From: Curtobacterium guangdongense | GTDB taxonomy: Bacteria > Actinomycetota > Actinomycetes > Actinomycetales > Microbacteriaceae | Reading direction: 5' to 3' | DNA length: 64,000 bases | Assembly (NCBI RefSeq): GCF_049341845.1 | Contig: NZ_JBMPIT010000001.1 | Coordinates: 248,001 to 312,000, forward strand | In this document: in pieces, positions 40,901 to 49,270 of the stretch | Layout of the letters: the number at the start of each line of letters is the position of its first letter | Position numbering within the stretch: position 1 is the first letter of the stretch | Program-made: the position numbers and the translations under genes | The notes under the pieces: model-generated | Told to the model about the DNA's origin: nothing | The model's input: only the letters and a program-made list of their open reading frames with translations | Databases searched by the model: none

Positions 40901-43526
40901 CTTCCCCGGCCAGGTCGACGTCGACGACGTCGACGACACCCAGGTGACGCTCCGCACCACCGGGTTCGCCGTCGACCTCCTGGCGCTCCTGGAGAGCGCA
41001 CCGGAGAGCGTCGAACTCGACGACGTCCAGCCGGCGCACGAGATCACCAGGACGCTGGCGTCGGGTGCGATGAGCCACGGGGCGCTCGTCGCCACCGCGC
41101 ACGAGGCGGTCGCGCACGGCACGAACATGGTCGGCGGCATGTCGAACAGCGGCGAGGGCGGCGAGCACCACTCCCGCTACGGCACCATCCGCGGCTCGCG
41201 CATCAAGCAGTTCGCCTCCGGCCGCTTCGGTATCTGGGCCGGCTACCTCGCCGACCCCATGCTCGAGGAGCTCGAGATCAAGATCGGCCAGGGTGCGAAG
41301 CCCGGCGAGGGCGGCCAGCTCCCGGCGCCGAAGGTCACGGTCGACATCGCCGCTGCCCGCGGTGGCACCCCCGGCGTCGAGCTCATCTCCCCGCCCCCGC
41401 ACCACGACACGTACTCGATCGAGGACCTCGCGCAGCTCATCCACGACTGCAAGGCCGCCCGCGTCCGGGTGATCGTCAAGCTGGTGTCCTCCGAGGGCAT
41501 CGGCACCATCGCCGTGGGCGTCGCGAAGGCCGGCGCGGACGTCATCAACGTCGCCGGGAACACCGGCGGCACGGGCGCTGCGGCCGTCACGAGCCTGAAG
41601 TACGCGGGCCGCTCCGCGGAGATCGGCGTGGCGGAGGTCCACCAGGCCCTCGTCGCGAACGGCCTCCGGCAGAAGGTCACGCTCCGCTGCTCCGGCGCGC
41701 ACCAGACCGGCAGCGACGTCGTCACGAGCGCGCTCCTCGGCGGTGACAGCTTCGAGTTCGGCACCACCGCGCTGATGATGCTCGGCTGCGTGATGGCGAA
41801 GAACTGCAACGTGAAGTGCCCTGCCGGCCTCACCACGAACGCCGAGGCGTTCGAGGGCGACCCCCGCGCGCTCGCGCAGTACCTGCTGAACATCGCGCAC
41901 GACGTCCGGCAGATCCTCGCGCGCCTCGGTCTGCGATCCCTGCGCGAGGCCCGCGGTCGCACGGACCTGCTGCAGCTCCTCGACCACCCGGCGAGCGTCG
42001 GGCGGCTGGACGTGCGGAACCTGCTCGCGCAGGTGCCCGAGCAGGTCGTCACCGACCCGGAGTACCTGGAGAAGGACTTCCGCACCGACGACGCGCTCAT
42101 CGAGCGGGTCCGCACGGCGCTCCTGACCCACCGAGAGCACTCCGTCACCATCGACGGCGTGGTCCTCGGCAACGCCGACAAGTCGGTCGGCGGCCAGTTC
42201 GGCATCGACGTCGAGCGGATCCTCAACCACGAGCTCCGCGACGCGTCGTTCGAGGACGTCCCCGCCGTCACCACGGACGACCGCGGTCGCCGGCGCCTGG
42301 TCGACGGTGCCGTGACGATCCGCACGAGCGGCTCGGCCGGGCAGTCCTACGGCGTCTTCAACAACGACGGCGTCCTGCTGGACCACACGGGCACCGCGAA
42401 CGACGGCGTCGGCAAGAGCCAGAGCGGCGGCCGCATCGTCGTGCGTGCGCCGGGCGGCGGCAGCACGGTCCGTGGCGGGAACGTCCTCATCGGCAACTTC
42501 GCGCTGTTCGGCGCCACCGGCGGGCGGACGTTCGTCGAGGGCGAGGCCGGCGACCGGTTCGCCGTCCGGAACTCCGGCGCGACCGCGGTGGTCGAGGGGC
42601 TCGGCGACTTCGGCTGCGAGTACATGACGGGCGGCGCGGTGTTCAACCTCGGCGGCTTCGGCAAGGGACTCGGGAACGGGATGTCCGGCGGCTTCCTGTA
42701 CCAGTACGACCCGTCAGGGCAGGTCACCGAGCGCGCCAGCACCGACTCGCTCCTGGTCTTCCCCGTCACCGACACCGACCGCGGCGCGTTCCACGAGGAC
42801 GCGGCGCGGCTGCTCCTCGCCTGGCACCTCGAGGCGACCGGCTCCGAGCTCGCCGCCCGGCTGCTGGCCGACTGGGACACGGCCCGCACGCACGTGTTCG
42901 TCGGTATGCCCCGCGCGCTCCTGCTCACGCAGGACGCGGAGGCGATCCTGGCGGCCGCGACGAGGAACGAGCTGCTCGACGAGCTCGCGACGTCGACCGC
43001 GACGGACAAGCTCCGCGCGTTCAAGGTCGACTACCGCGACCGTCGCACCGTGCTCGACGGCCGTGCCCCCGCGCTCGGCGACCAGGGCGACGACATGTTC
43101 TCGCTGCTGTCGTCGTACACGGTGCTCGGCGCCGCGCAGGACATCGCGCTCGAGCGGGTCCCCGGCGCGACGGACCCGAACGACCCCCGCGTCGCCGAGG
43201 CCGTCAAGAACCTCGTCCTGACCGAGGACTTCTTCGTGAAGCAGCGCGTGGTGAAGTACCTGCGCGGCACGCTCGAGAAGTTCGCGGACGACGAGCTCGC
43301 CACCCTCATCGCGATCAAGCGACTCGACGACTACAAGCGTGCGCTCACGCAGCGGAACAACCGCAGCATGGACGCACCGGGAACGACCGGCTGGATCATG
43401 CACCAGAACGCCAAGAACGACGGACGCGTCCGTGCGGCACGCTTCGACGAGCTGCTCGCCACCGCGGCGCTCGAGGACATCGCCCGCCGCGCCCCAGAGG
43501 CCCCTGCCGAGGCGGTGACCGCGTGA
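37959..43526 (+). CDS. gltB: Glutamate synthase large-subunit-like protein, enlarged
   Basis: An 1855-residue protein of the GltB family, which converts glutamine and 2-oxoglutarate into two glutamates. Glutaminase nucleophile Cys is at residue 18 (SDCGVGF); the central domain, FMN/2-oxoglutarate barrel (about 1020-1390), the Cys cluster ligands at about 1277, 1283 and 1287, and a GXGXG beta-helix (about 1490-1620) follow. It is longer than usual (about 1500): extra residues lie near 930-1010 and after 1655. The cluster spacing is C-x5-C-x3-C, one residue shorter than the usual C-x5-C-x4-C. GTG 37959 is the only good start below the promoter. Coupled to a diflavin reductase rather than GltD. 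Confidence 0.88.
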   Translation: MNPSPFGLYDPARENSDCGVGFITRLDGTPSHDVIVKGDEALCAIPHRGGKSSEGVGDGAGVSIDLSVEFFSALTGEELRTGHFGVANCFVPSRSDERDRAVRTVTEQIEQQGFELLLVRDVPVDHTVARPEAEQYQLPIVQWVFRAPSGWERADVDAAANRALLAIEAISYGEAAEQHLEHAALSPLSLSARTQVLKGRLNSGEVIGYFTDLRDPRHSVRTLYFHTRFSTNTEPHPTMAQPFRLMAHNGELNTDRKNRLSDEALARARTRSIVRPPGQSDSSRLDQTLQSRVFDDGLEIVEAVVSLMPPAWENDRTLTDDVRAMLEYFSLYEEKNDGPAAVIFSDGDVVGARLDRLGLRPLRTVETAEYLMVSSEAGQVTFPDDEVVHRGRIEAGGMLVVDHRTGTQMRTGEVLEMLAARRDYGTLLDDARVNLDDLPAPDYDRTTNTLGYDGDLSLQGRYVAYSLNQESFRFMLDPMLQNGSERISAMGYGNAINALSDTEGGMAKYFSQRFAQVTNPPLDSIREADGMSMRVALGAKLDGHSPDGTGAQTRQLVVQSPILGHLDMVRLRDQDIVPLERFAMLYVPVLGDEQANADAVRTATERLADAVVAFAEQRGGIAVLTDRGVSSTHAALPVILAVAAVNQRLIETGLRLRVSIVAESGQLPSSHHVATALGFGAAAVYSLSARLRAEEKYPAAPAPAGELTATDQALKQFRKAAEKALAKTMGRVGLCTAESYIGGEFFEPNYLDTRDDLFARVFPHMDAPVGGVGFARIAQAATDWHERARSVQGDAQVPLLGLFKERSDGAGHSFGVASVRGFGGMTEERPSFERSGDSEALQLLTLGQLDDAFGISDAAYRNTGYDRLSDAEIDAFRTTPGYRTFLQTTHEERSRRPSALRDVLALPADVTGLDTAEDFARELGRFSLTGNSSVTVRGLLGSRVGDGGPTGGPVRFRLRLTSAGSLGTERHTALASGLALVFPGQVDVDDVDDTQVTLRTTGFAVDLLALLESAPESVELDDVQPAHEITRTLASGAMSHGALVATAHEAVAHGTNMVGGMSNSGEGGEHHSRYGTIRGSRIKQFASGRFGIWAGYLADPMLEELEIKIGQGAKPGEGGQLPAPKVTVDIAAARGGTPGVELISPPPHHDTYSIEDLAQLIHDCKAARVRVIVKLVSSEGIGTIAVGVAKAGADVINVAGNTGGTGAAAVTSLKYAGRSAEIGVAEVHQALVANGLRQKVTLRCSGAHQTGSDVVTSALLGGDSFEFGTTALMMLGCVMAKNCNVKCPAGLTTNAEAFEGDPRALAQYLLNIAHDVRQILARLGLRSLREARGRTDLLQLLDHPASVGRLDVRNLLAQVPEQVVTDPEYLEKDFRTDDALIERVRTALLTHREHSVTIDGVVLGNADKSVGGQFGIDVERILNHELRDASFEDVPAVTTDDRGRRRLVDGAVTIRTSGSAGQSYGVFNNDGVLLDHTGTANDGVGKSQSGGRIVVRAPGGGSTVRGGNVLIGNFALFGATGGRTFVEGEAGDRFAVRNSGATAVVEGLGDFGCEYMTGGAVFNLGGFGKGLGNGMSGGFLYQYDPSGQVTERASTDSLLVFPVTDTDRGAFHEDAARLLLAWHLEATGSELAARLLADWDTARTHVFVGMPRALLLTQDAEAILAAATRNELLDELATSTATDKLRAFKVDYRDRRTVLDGRAPALGDQGDDMFSLLSSYTVLGAAQDIALERVPGATDPNDPRVAEAVKNLVLTEDFFVKQRVVKYLRGTLEKFADDELATLIAIKRLDDYKRALTQRNNRSMDAPGTTGWIMHQNAKNDGRVRAARFDELLATAALEDIARRAPEAPAEAVTA

Positions 43527-45304
43527 CCCTCCTGCCCCCGACCGGCTCGCTGATCCCGGTCGACGCCCCGTTCTCCGCTGCCCAGGAGTCCTGGCTCGCC
43601 GGGTTCATCGCGGGCATCGCCGCCGCCGGCAAGAAGTCCCAGGCACCGGCGCCGACCACCACGATCGACGTGCTGTTCGGCACCCAGACCGGCAACGCCG
43701 AGTTCCTGGCCGACCAGCTCGTCGCCGGTGCGCGGGCCCGTGGACTCGGTGGCCGGACCACGGCGCTCGACGACGTCTCCCCCGAGCAGCTCGCCGGGCT
43801 GTCGCACGTGCTCGTCGTCACCTCGACGTACGGCGAGGGCGAGATGCCGGACAACGCCGGCCTGTTCTGGGACGCGATCCAGTCCGACGCCACCCCGCGG
43901 CTGGAGGGACTGCAGTTCGCGGTCCTCGGGCTCGGCGACAGCGGCTACGACGAGTTCTGCCAGGCCGGCAAGCTCCTCGACACCCGGTTCGAGCAGCTCG
44001 GCGCCACCAGGATCCACGACCGCGTCGACTGCGACGTGGACTTCGAGGACCCGGCAGCCCTCTGGACCGCCGGCGTCCTCGACCTGATCCAGACGCAGGC
44101 CGGCGCGACCGGCGCGACCGCGGCCATCGGCGCGACCAGCGACGGGACCCCAGCCGGCGGGGCGGGCGCGAGCCGAGCCTCCAGGCCGGGTTCCCAGTGG
44201 AACAAGCGCAACCCGTACCGTGCCCGTCTGGTGGCGAACCGGCTGCTCTCCGACCCGCGCAGCGCGAAGGAGATCCGGCACTACGAGTTCGACCTCGGCG
44301 ACAGCGGCATCACGTACGCCGCCGGCGACGCCCTCGCCGTCGTGCCGCGCAACGACGACGCCCTGGTGTCGGAGCTGCTGGACCACCTCGGTGCCACCGG
44401 CGACGAGCGGTTCGACGGTCGGGCCGTCGTCGACGTGCTCCGCGGCGACCGGGAGATCCGGACGCCGTCGAAGGACCTCGTCGCGGACCTCGTGCAGCGT
44501 GCCCCGTCCAGCGAGCTCGCGGCAGTCGTCGCGCACGGCGACAAGCACGAGCTGGACCGCTGGCTCTGGGGCCGTGACGTGCTCGACCTGCTCCGTGACG
44601 CCGGCCCCGCGGCACCGGGGCTGGACGAGCTGCTGCCGTTCCTCCGGCCGCTCCAGGCACGCCAGTACTCGATCTCGTCGAGCCCGCTCGCGCACCCGGA
44701 CCGGATCCACCTGACGATCGCCTCCGTCCGGTACGGCGACGTGAACCGTCGGCACTCCGGCGTCGCGTCCACGCACCTGGCCGACCGGGTGGCGATCGGC
44801 GACGAGGTCGGCGTGTACCTGCAGCCGAACGCCGCGTTCAGTGTCCCCGCCGACGACGACGCACCGCTCATCATGGTCGGCCCGGGGACCGGCATCGCGC
44901 CGTTCCGCGGGTTCCTGCACGAGCGGGCGGCGAGCGGCGCCACCGGGCGCAACTGGCTGTTCTTCGGCGACCAGCACCGCGACACCGACTTCGTGTACCG
45001 GGACGAGCTCACGGCGCTGCAGGAGCAGGGCGTCCTCACCCGCATGGACCTGGCGTTCTCGCGCGACCAGGCCGAGAAGGTCTACGTGCAGACCCGGATG
45101 CGCGAGCAGTCCAGGGAGCTCTACGCGTGGCTCGAGGACGGTGCGACCTTCACGGTGTGCGGCGACGCGTCACGGATGGCGAAGGACGTCGAGTCTGCGC
45201 TGCTGCAGGTCATCGCGACCGAACGCGGCAAGGGCGACGACGACGCCGCCGAGTACCTCGCCGACCTGCGTCGCGCGAAGCGGTACGTCCGCGACGTGTA
45301 CTGA
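43523..45304 (+). CDS. Diflavin NADPH reductase (sulfite reductase flavoprotein-like)
   Basis: A 593-residue CysJ-type protein. Domains in order: FMN flavodoxin (FGTQTGNAEFLADQL, SSTYGEGEMPDNA-like segment, GLGDSGYDEFCQ; residues about 45-190), FAD-binding (RQYSISSSPL near 375, GVASTHLADR near 420) and NADPH-binding (GPGTGIAPFRGFLHE near 460, FFGDQHRDTDFVY), ending in RYVRDVY. It passes electrons from NADPH through FAD to FMN and then to a partner, in CysJ the sulfite reductase hemoprotein. GTG 43523 overlaps the gltB-like stop, and no cysI is visible, so its partner is probably the glutamate-synthase-like protein. Confidence 0.9.
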   Translation: MTLLPPTGSLIPVDAPFSAAQESWLAGFIAGIAAAGKKSQAPAPTTTIDVLFGTQTGNAEFLADQLVAGARARGLGGRTTALDDVSPEQLAGLSHVLVVTSTYGEGEMPDNAGLFWDAIQSDATPRLEGLQFAVLGLGDSGYDEFCQAGKLLDTRFEQLGATRIHDRVDCDVDFEDPAALWTAGVLDLIQTQAGATGATAAIGATSDGTPAGGAGASRASRPGSQWNKRNPYRARLVANRLLSDPRSAKEIRHYEFDLGDSGITYAAGDALAVVPRNDDALVSELLDHLGATGDERFDGRAVVDVLRGDREIRTPSKDLVADLVQRAPSSELAAVVAHGDKHELDRWLWGRDVLDLLRDAGPAAPGLDELLPFLRPLQARQYSISSSPLAHPDRIHLTIASVRYGDVNRRHSGVASTHLADRVAIGDEVGVYLQPNAAFSVPADDDAPLIMVGPGTGIAPFRGFLHERAASGATGRNWLFFGDQHRDTDFVYRDELTALQEQGVLTRMDLAFSRDQAEKVYVQTRMREQSRELYAWLEDGATFTVCGDASRMAKDVESALLQVIATERGKGDDDAAEYLADLRRAKRYVRDVY

Positions 45305-45312
45305 GAGGTGGC

Positions 45313-45356
45313 CGCCGTCCCGGCCTTCGGAACCCGAATCCTCGGGCGGGACGGCG
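45313..45356 (+). terminator. Nested hairpin after the gltB-diflavin operon
   Basis: A 10-bp outer stem (45313-45322 with 45347-45356) encloses a 5-bp inner stem (45333-45337 with 45342-45346). It lies just after the reductase stop and is the likely terminator. The remaining gap to 45513 holds the promoter-like element at 45492. Confidence 0.55.
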
Positions 45357-45491
45357 ACCCTGACCGCCCGGCGCCTGCGGGGAGCCCCCTGATCCGGGTC
45401 TCCCCCGCCGTCACGGCACCCTGAGCCGACGACGACGGGAACATCGAGCGGTCTCTGCACCGTACTGGGGTTCGCCGGTGCGCGGTACCCG

Positions 45492-45520
45492 TTGACACAT
45501 ACCGATCGGAATGCTAAGCA
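45492..45520 (+). promoter_or_regulatory. Promoter-like element with ATGCTAAGCAT dyad
   Basis: TTGACA (45492-45497), a 17-base spacer and TAAGCA (45515-45520) match the geometry of the gltB-like promoter, and ATGCTAAGCAT (45511-45521) is an 11-base dyad. It points rightward into the 3' end of a minus-strand gene, so its product, if any, would be an antisense RNA. Confidence 0.35.
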
Positions 45521-45870
45521 TCTCCGGGGACCACGGCACGGGACCACGGCGAGTCGTCACCCGTCCCGGTGTCCGGCGGCTCCGGGGTGAGCACCAGTCC
45601 GGACCCGGAGGACGCCGAGGTGTACAGCTCCTCGAGCCACGACCGGTTGACGGACGGTGCCCGGCTGCCGGCGAACTTGAAGTGCAGGCTGACGTTCGGG
45701 TGCAGCCAGATGCTCGACCGGCCGTCACCGTGCAGTGCGTCGTCCTTCCACGAGAACACGAAGCGGTGGTCACGACGGAGCATGTTCACGATGACGATCT
45801 GCAGGTGCGTGAGGGCACGGTCATCGATGTGGAGGTCGAGTGCCTCCCCGGCGTAGATGAGCTGTCCCAT
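45514..45870 (-). CDS. Conserved short protein of unknown function, 118 aa
   Basis: A 118-residue soluble protein: MGQLIYAGEALDLHIDDRALTHLQIVIVNMLRRDHRFVFSW then RSSIWLHPNVSLHFKFAGSRAPSVNRSWLEELY. This resembles a short family common in Microbacteriaceae, often encoded near but not related to DNA ligases in annotation; function unknown. The last residues are Pro/Asp/Gly-rich. It lies 64 bases after the mvaS stop on the same strand but is probably not part of the isoprenoid pathway. Confidence 0.7.
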   Translation of the reverse strand: MGQLIYAGEALDLHIDDRALTHLQIVIVNMLRRDHRFVFSWKDDALHGDGRSSIWLHPNVSLHFKFAGSRAPSVNRSWLEELYTSASSGSGLVLTPEPPDTGTGDDSPWSRAVVPGDA

Positions 45871-45934
45871 GCGTCTGTCTACACCGTGCGTCCCCTGCTC
45901 GGCCTGGAGGCACTGGTCGGGTCCGCCCCGTCCG

Positions 45935-47098
45935 TCACCCCTGGTGGGTGGTCGCCTCGTAGTGCCGCGCGCCGCCGAGCACGCCGGCGAACCGGAACGG
46001 GGCGGTGGTCACGCGCGGCCGTTCGACGTCGTCGCTGGTCGCGGCACCCGTCGCGTGCAGGGCCCGGTACTCGGCCACGGTCAGCGGTACCCGGGCCGCG
46101 AGCGCCGTGGGGACGGAGCCGTCACGGCGGTGCTGCCGGTACTCGGGGCGGACGACACCGGTCAGCATCTCGCCGACGCTGCCGGAGCCGTAGCTGAACA
46201 TGCCGATCCGCTTGCCGGCGAGGTCGTCGTCGAGGTCGAGGAGGGCGGCGAGCGCGATCCAGAGCGACGCCGTGTACGTGTTGCCGACCTGCTTGTTGTA
46301 CGTGAACCCCGTCACCAGCTCGGACTCGTCGAACTCCGTGCCGACGTGCTGCGTGAGCTTCCGGTGCGCCTTCAAAGCCATCTTCGTGAACGGCTGGTGG
46401 TGCACGAACCGGTCGATGTCGTCGATCGCCGGGCCGCCGCGCGCCGCCAGGTCGTCCCAGGCGCCGATGAAGGCGTCCACGTAGGCACTGACCGACAGGC
46501 GGCCGTCGACCAGGGCGGTCGAGCGGTCGTTCGGACGCCAGAAGTCGTCGACGTCGGCGGTGAACAGGCCGGACAGCGGCTCGATCTCGATGAGGTCCGG
46601 GTCGGCGGTGACGAGCATGGCGACCGCGCCAGCACCCTGCGTGGGCTCGGCGGCGGTGTCGACGTCGTAGCGGGCGACGTCCGCGGCGATCACGAGGACG
46701 CGCTCGCGGGGGTCCCGCGCGACGATGCCGAGCGCGAGCTGCAGCGCAGCGGTCCCGCCGTAGCAGGCCTGCTTCAGCTCGACCACGCGGGCGTTCGTCG
46801 GGAGGCCGAGCAGTCCGTGCACGAACACCCCGGCGGCCTTCGACTGGTCGATGCCGGACTCCGTCGCGAACAGCACCGTGCGGATGCCCTCCGAGCCGTG
46901 GCGGTCGACGACCTGCTTCGCAGCTGCTGCCCCCATCGTGACGATGTCCTCGTCGGGGGCGGGCACGCTGAAGGCGTCCTGGCCGATGCCGACGTGGTAC
47001 TTCGCCGGGTCCACGCCGAGCTGCACGGCCAGGTCGTCGAGTTCGAGCACGTGGTGCCCGGTCGCGACCGCGATGTCGTGGATGCCGATGCCGGTCAT
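45935..47098 (-). CDS. mvaS: Hydroxymethylglutaryl-CoA synthase
   Basis: A 387-residue condensing enzyme that makes HMG-CoA from acetoacetyl-CoA and acetyl-CoA. The catalytic Cys is in VELKQACYGGTAAL near residue 110; the early catalytic Glu is in FATESGIDQSK near 80; the histidine region is FVHHQPFTKMAL near 230. Length is as expected for bacterial enzymes. Its ATG overlaps the HMG-CoA reductase stop (ATGA). Last enzyme gene in the operon mvk-mvaD-pmk-hmgR-mvaS. Confidence 0.95.
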   Translation of the reverse strand: MTGIGIHDIAVATGHHVLELDDLAVQLGVDPAKYHVGIGQDAFSVPAPDEDIVTMGAAAAKQVVDRHGSEGIRTVLFATESGIDQSKAAGVFVHGLLGLPTNARVVELKQACYGGTAALQLALGIVARDPRERVLVIAADVARYDVDTAAEPTQGAGAVAMLVTADPDLIEIEPLSGLFTADVDDFWRPNDRSTALVDGRLSVSAYVDAFIGAWDDLAARGGPAIDDIDRFVHHQPFTKMALKAHRKLTQHVGTEFDESELVTGFTYNKQVGNTYTASLWIALAALLDLDDDLAGKRIGMFSYGSGSVGEMLTGVVRPEYRQHRRDGSVPTALAARVPLTVAEYRALHATGAATSDDVERPRVTTAPFRFAGVLGGARHYEATTHQG

Positions 47099-48165
47099 GC
47101 CTTCTCTTCTTTCCGAGCAGAACCCCGCTCCATGGCGACGTGCGCCGCCATGAGCTCACCGGGGTTGGTCTGTGCCGCGAGCAGGGAGAGCTCGCCGCAG
47201 AGGACGGTCGCGGCGCAGAGGCCGGCGAGCCGTCGGGCGTTCGCGCCGGGTTCGCGGTCCTCGCGGCAGCCGAGGCGCACCAGGGCGTCCTCGACCACGG
47301 GCAGGTCGTTGCCCTTGCCGTTGCCGACCGTCCCGACGATGAGGTGCGGCAGCGAGCACGAGAAGTACAGGTCGTCGCCGCGGGCCTCGGCGAACGTGAT
47401 GCCCTGGGAGCCCTCGACGATGTTCGCGGCGTCCTGCCCCGTCGCCAGGTAGAACCCGAGGAGCATGTTCGCGTAGTGGGCGTTGGCGGAGCGCAGGGCA
47501 CCGGCGATCGTGGAGCCGACCAGGTTCTTCGCCGTGTTCAGCTCGACGATCCGCTCGGTCGAGGACTTCAGGAACCGCTCGACGACCATGCCGGGCAGGA
47601 CGATCTCGGCGATCGTGTTCCGCCCGCGGCCACGGATGCCGTTCACGGCCGTCGCCTTCTTGTCGGAGCAGAAGTTGCCGGAGATCGACACGTACGACAG
47701 CTCGGGGTGCCAGCCGAGGATCGTCGGCAGCAGCGTGTCCGCGGCCTGCGTGACCATGTTGTGGCCGGACGCGTCACCCGTCGTGAACGCGAAGCGCAGG
47801 AAGAGCAGGTCGCCGACGATCTCCGGGTGCACCTCGATGAGCTTCGCGAAGCGGCTCTGCCCGGTGACGACCGCCTCGAGCTCCGGCTGCCGCGCGAGGA
47901 TCTGTCCGGCCGCGATGTGTGCGGCGGCGGCGCTCGTCGCACGCACGACCACGGAGCGGGTCATGCGCTCGTCGACGACCGTCGCGACGATGCCGCCCTC
48001 GACCATGCGGGAGATGCGGGCACCGCGTCCGACGGACGGCCACAGCGGCGACTCGTACGTCGCGAGGGGCACCTCGTGCTCGCCCTCGACGGCGTTGCCG
48101 CTGACCCGGAGGGGACCGACCCAGCGCGTGGGGATCGGGGTCTGCGTGATGGTCTTGTCGCTCAT
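47095..48165 (-). CDS. mvaA: Hydroxymethylglutaryl-CoA reductase
   Basis: A 356-residue NADPH-dependent reductase forming mevalonate. Landmarks: VPLATYESPLWPSVGRGAR (catalytic Glu near 50), FTTGDASGHNMVTQAAD near 140, SGNFCSDKKATAVN near 180 (catalytic Lys), GQDAANIVEGSQG near 265 (catalytic Asp) and a C-terminal AHVAMERGS (His). These resemble the actinobacterial class I-like enzymes. ATG 48165 is chosen because the preceding frame is not protein-like and the pmk stop is ten bases upstream. Confidence 0.93.
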   Translation of the reverse strand: MSDKTITQTPIPTRWVGPLRVSGNAVEGEHEVPLATYESPLWPSVGRGARISRMVEGGIVATVVDERMTRSVVVRATSAAAAHIAAGQILARQPELEAVVTGQSRFAKLIEVHPEIVGDLLFLRFAFTTGDASGHNMVTQAADTLLPTILGWHPELSYVSISGNFCSDKKATAVNGIRGRGRNTIAEIVLPGMVVERFLKSSTERIVELNTAKNLVGSTIAGALRSANAHYANMLLGFYLATGQDAANIVEGSQGITFAEARGDDLYFSCSLPHLIVGTVGNGKGNDLPVVEDALVRLGCREDREPGANARRLAGLCAATVLCGELSLLAAQTNPGELMAAHVAMERGSARKEEKA

Positions 48166-48175
48166 TCGACGGTGC

Positions 48176-49270
48176 TCATTCGATCGGGCCTTCCGGCGGC
48201 TGCACGGCGATGGTGAGGTGCCGGATGTCGTGCGCCTCCCACTCGCGGAGGATCCCGGCGGTGTCGCTCTCCGCGGTGTCGTCCTCGATCGGGACGAGGG
48301 CGATGCCGCAGTCGCCGCCACCGGCGCCCGACGGCTTCGCCGCCCCGCCGGCACGCTCGACGACGTCGCACAGGGTGGTCAGGCGCTCGGTCTCGATGCT
48401 GGAGCCGACGGAGTCGCCGAGGCGCTGCATCAGGCCACGGGCGCGCCGCAGGGCGTCCAGGGTGCGCGCGGCGTCGCCGGTCTGGAGGCCCGTGGTCAGG
48501 TCGTCGACGCAGGCCCGGCTGTCGTCGAGGAACGCCTGGTAGCCGCCGTTCCGGTGCCGCCGCACCACGCCCACGAGCTTCGTGGTGGACGCCGGCGAAC
48601 CGGTCCAGCCGACGAGCAGGCGCAGGTTCTCGGGTGCAGGCAGGCGCTGGACGTCGAAGCCGTCCCACGCGTCCGCGTCGTGCAGGATCTCCGACACGGT
48701 GCGCGCGTCGAGCTGCGCTGCCAGACGTTCGCGGTCGGGGGCGCTGTAGCGGAGCCACCCGCCGAACGTGCTCGCCGCCAGGTCCCCGCCGGACGCGCGG
48801 GGGTTCACCCGGATGGTCGCGAGCAGGGCGACCTGGAAGCGCTGACGCTGCGAGAGCCCCAGGCCGTAGAACCGGTCGAGGGCGCCGACCGTGGCGACGG
48901 TCACCGCTGCGGACGAGCCGAGTCCGAACTTTCGACCGCTGGCGTCGTCGAGCTGGCTGGAGATGCGGAGGTCGTGGAACCGCGGTTCGATGCCGAGCTC
49001 ACCACGGAGCTTCTCGACGAGGTCGATCGTCGCCATCACGTAGTCGTACGGGTGGTGTTCCCGGTCCAGCGCGATGCCGTCCTCGGCGCGGGTCCACGTC
49101 AGCGGCAGGTGCCCGTACTCCTCCGAGTGCACGCTGCCGGCACCGTGCCCCTCGGCGACACGGGCCGTGATGGTGCGGTCGAGGGCGATGATGACGGAGG
49201 GCTGCCCCGGCTCGACGACGGCGTACTCCCCCGCGACGAACAGCTTGCCGTGGGCACGGAACTCGATCAC
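48176..49270 (-). CDS. Phosphomevalonate kinase
   Basis: A 364-residue GHMP kinase. The substrate-side N-terminus APGKLF-like motif is FRAHGKLFVAGEYAVVEPG, the ATP loop is KFGLGSSAAVTVATVGAL near residue 115, and the third GHMP motif is KPSGAGGGDCGIAL near 320. It phosphorylates mevalonate 5-phosphate to the diphosphate. GTG 49270 overlaps the mvaD stop (GTGA). The adjacent mevalonate kinase and decarboxylase decide this GHMP member's role. Confidence 0.92.
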   Translation of the reverse strand: MIEFRAHGKLFVAGEYAVVEPGQPSVIIALDRTITARVAEGHGAGSVHSEEYGHLPLTWTRAEDGIALDREHHPYDYVMATIDLVEKLRGELGIEPRFHDLRISSQLDDASGRKFGLGSSAAVTVATVGALDRFYGLGLSQRQRFQVALLATIRVNPRASGGDLAASTFGGWLRYSAPDRERLAAQLDARTVSEILHDADAWDGFDVQRLPAPENLRLLVGWTGSPASTTKLVGVVRRHRNGGYQAFLDDSRACVDDLTTGLQTGDAARTLDALRRARGLMQRLGDSVGSSIETERLTTLCDVVERAGGAAKPSGAGGGDCGIALVPIEDDTAESDTAGILREWEAHDIRHLTIAVQPPEGPIE

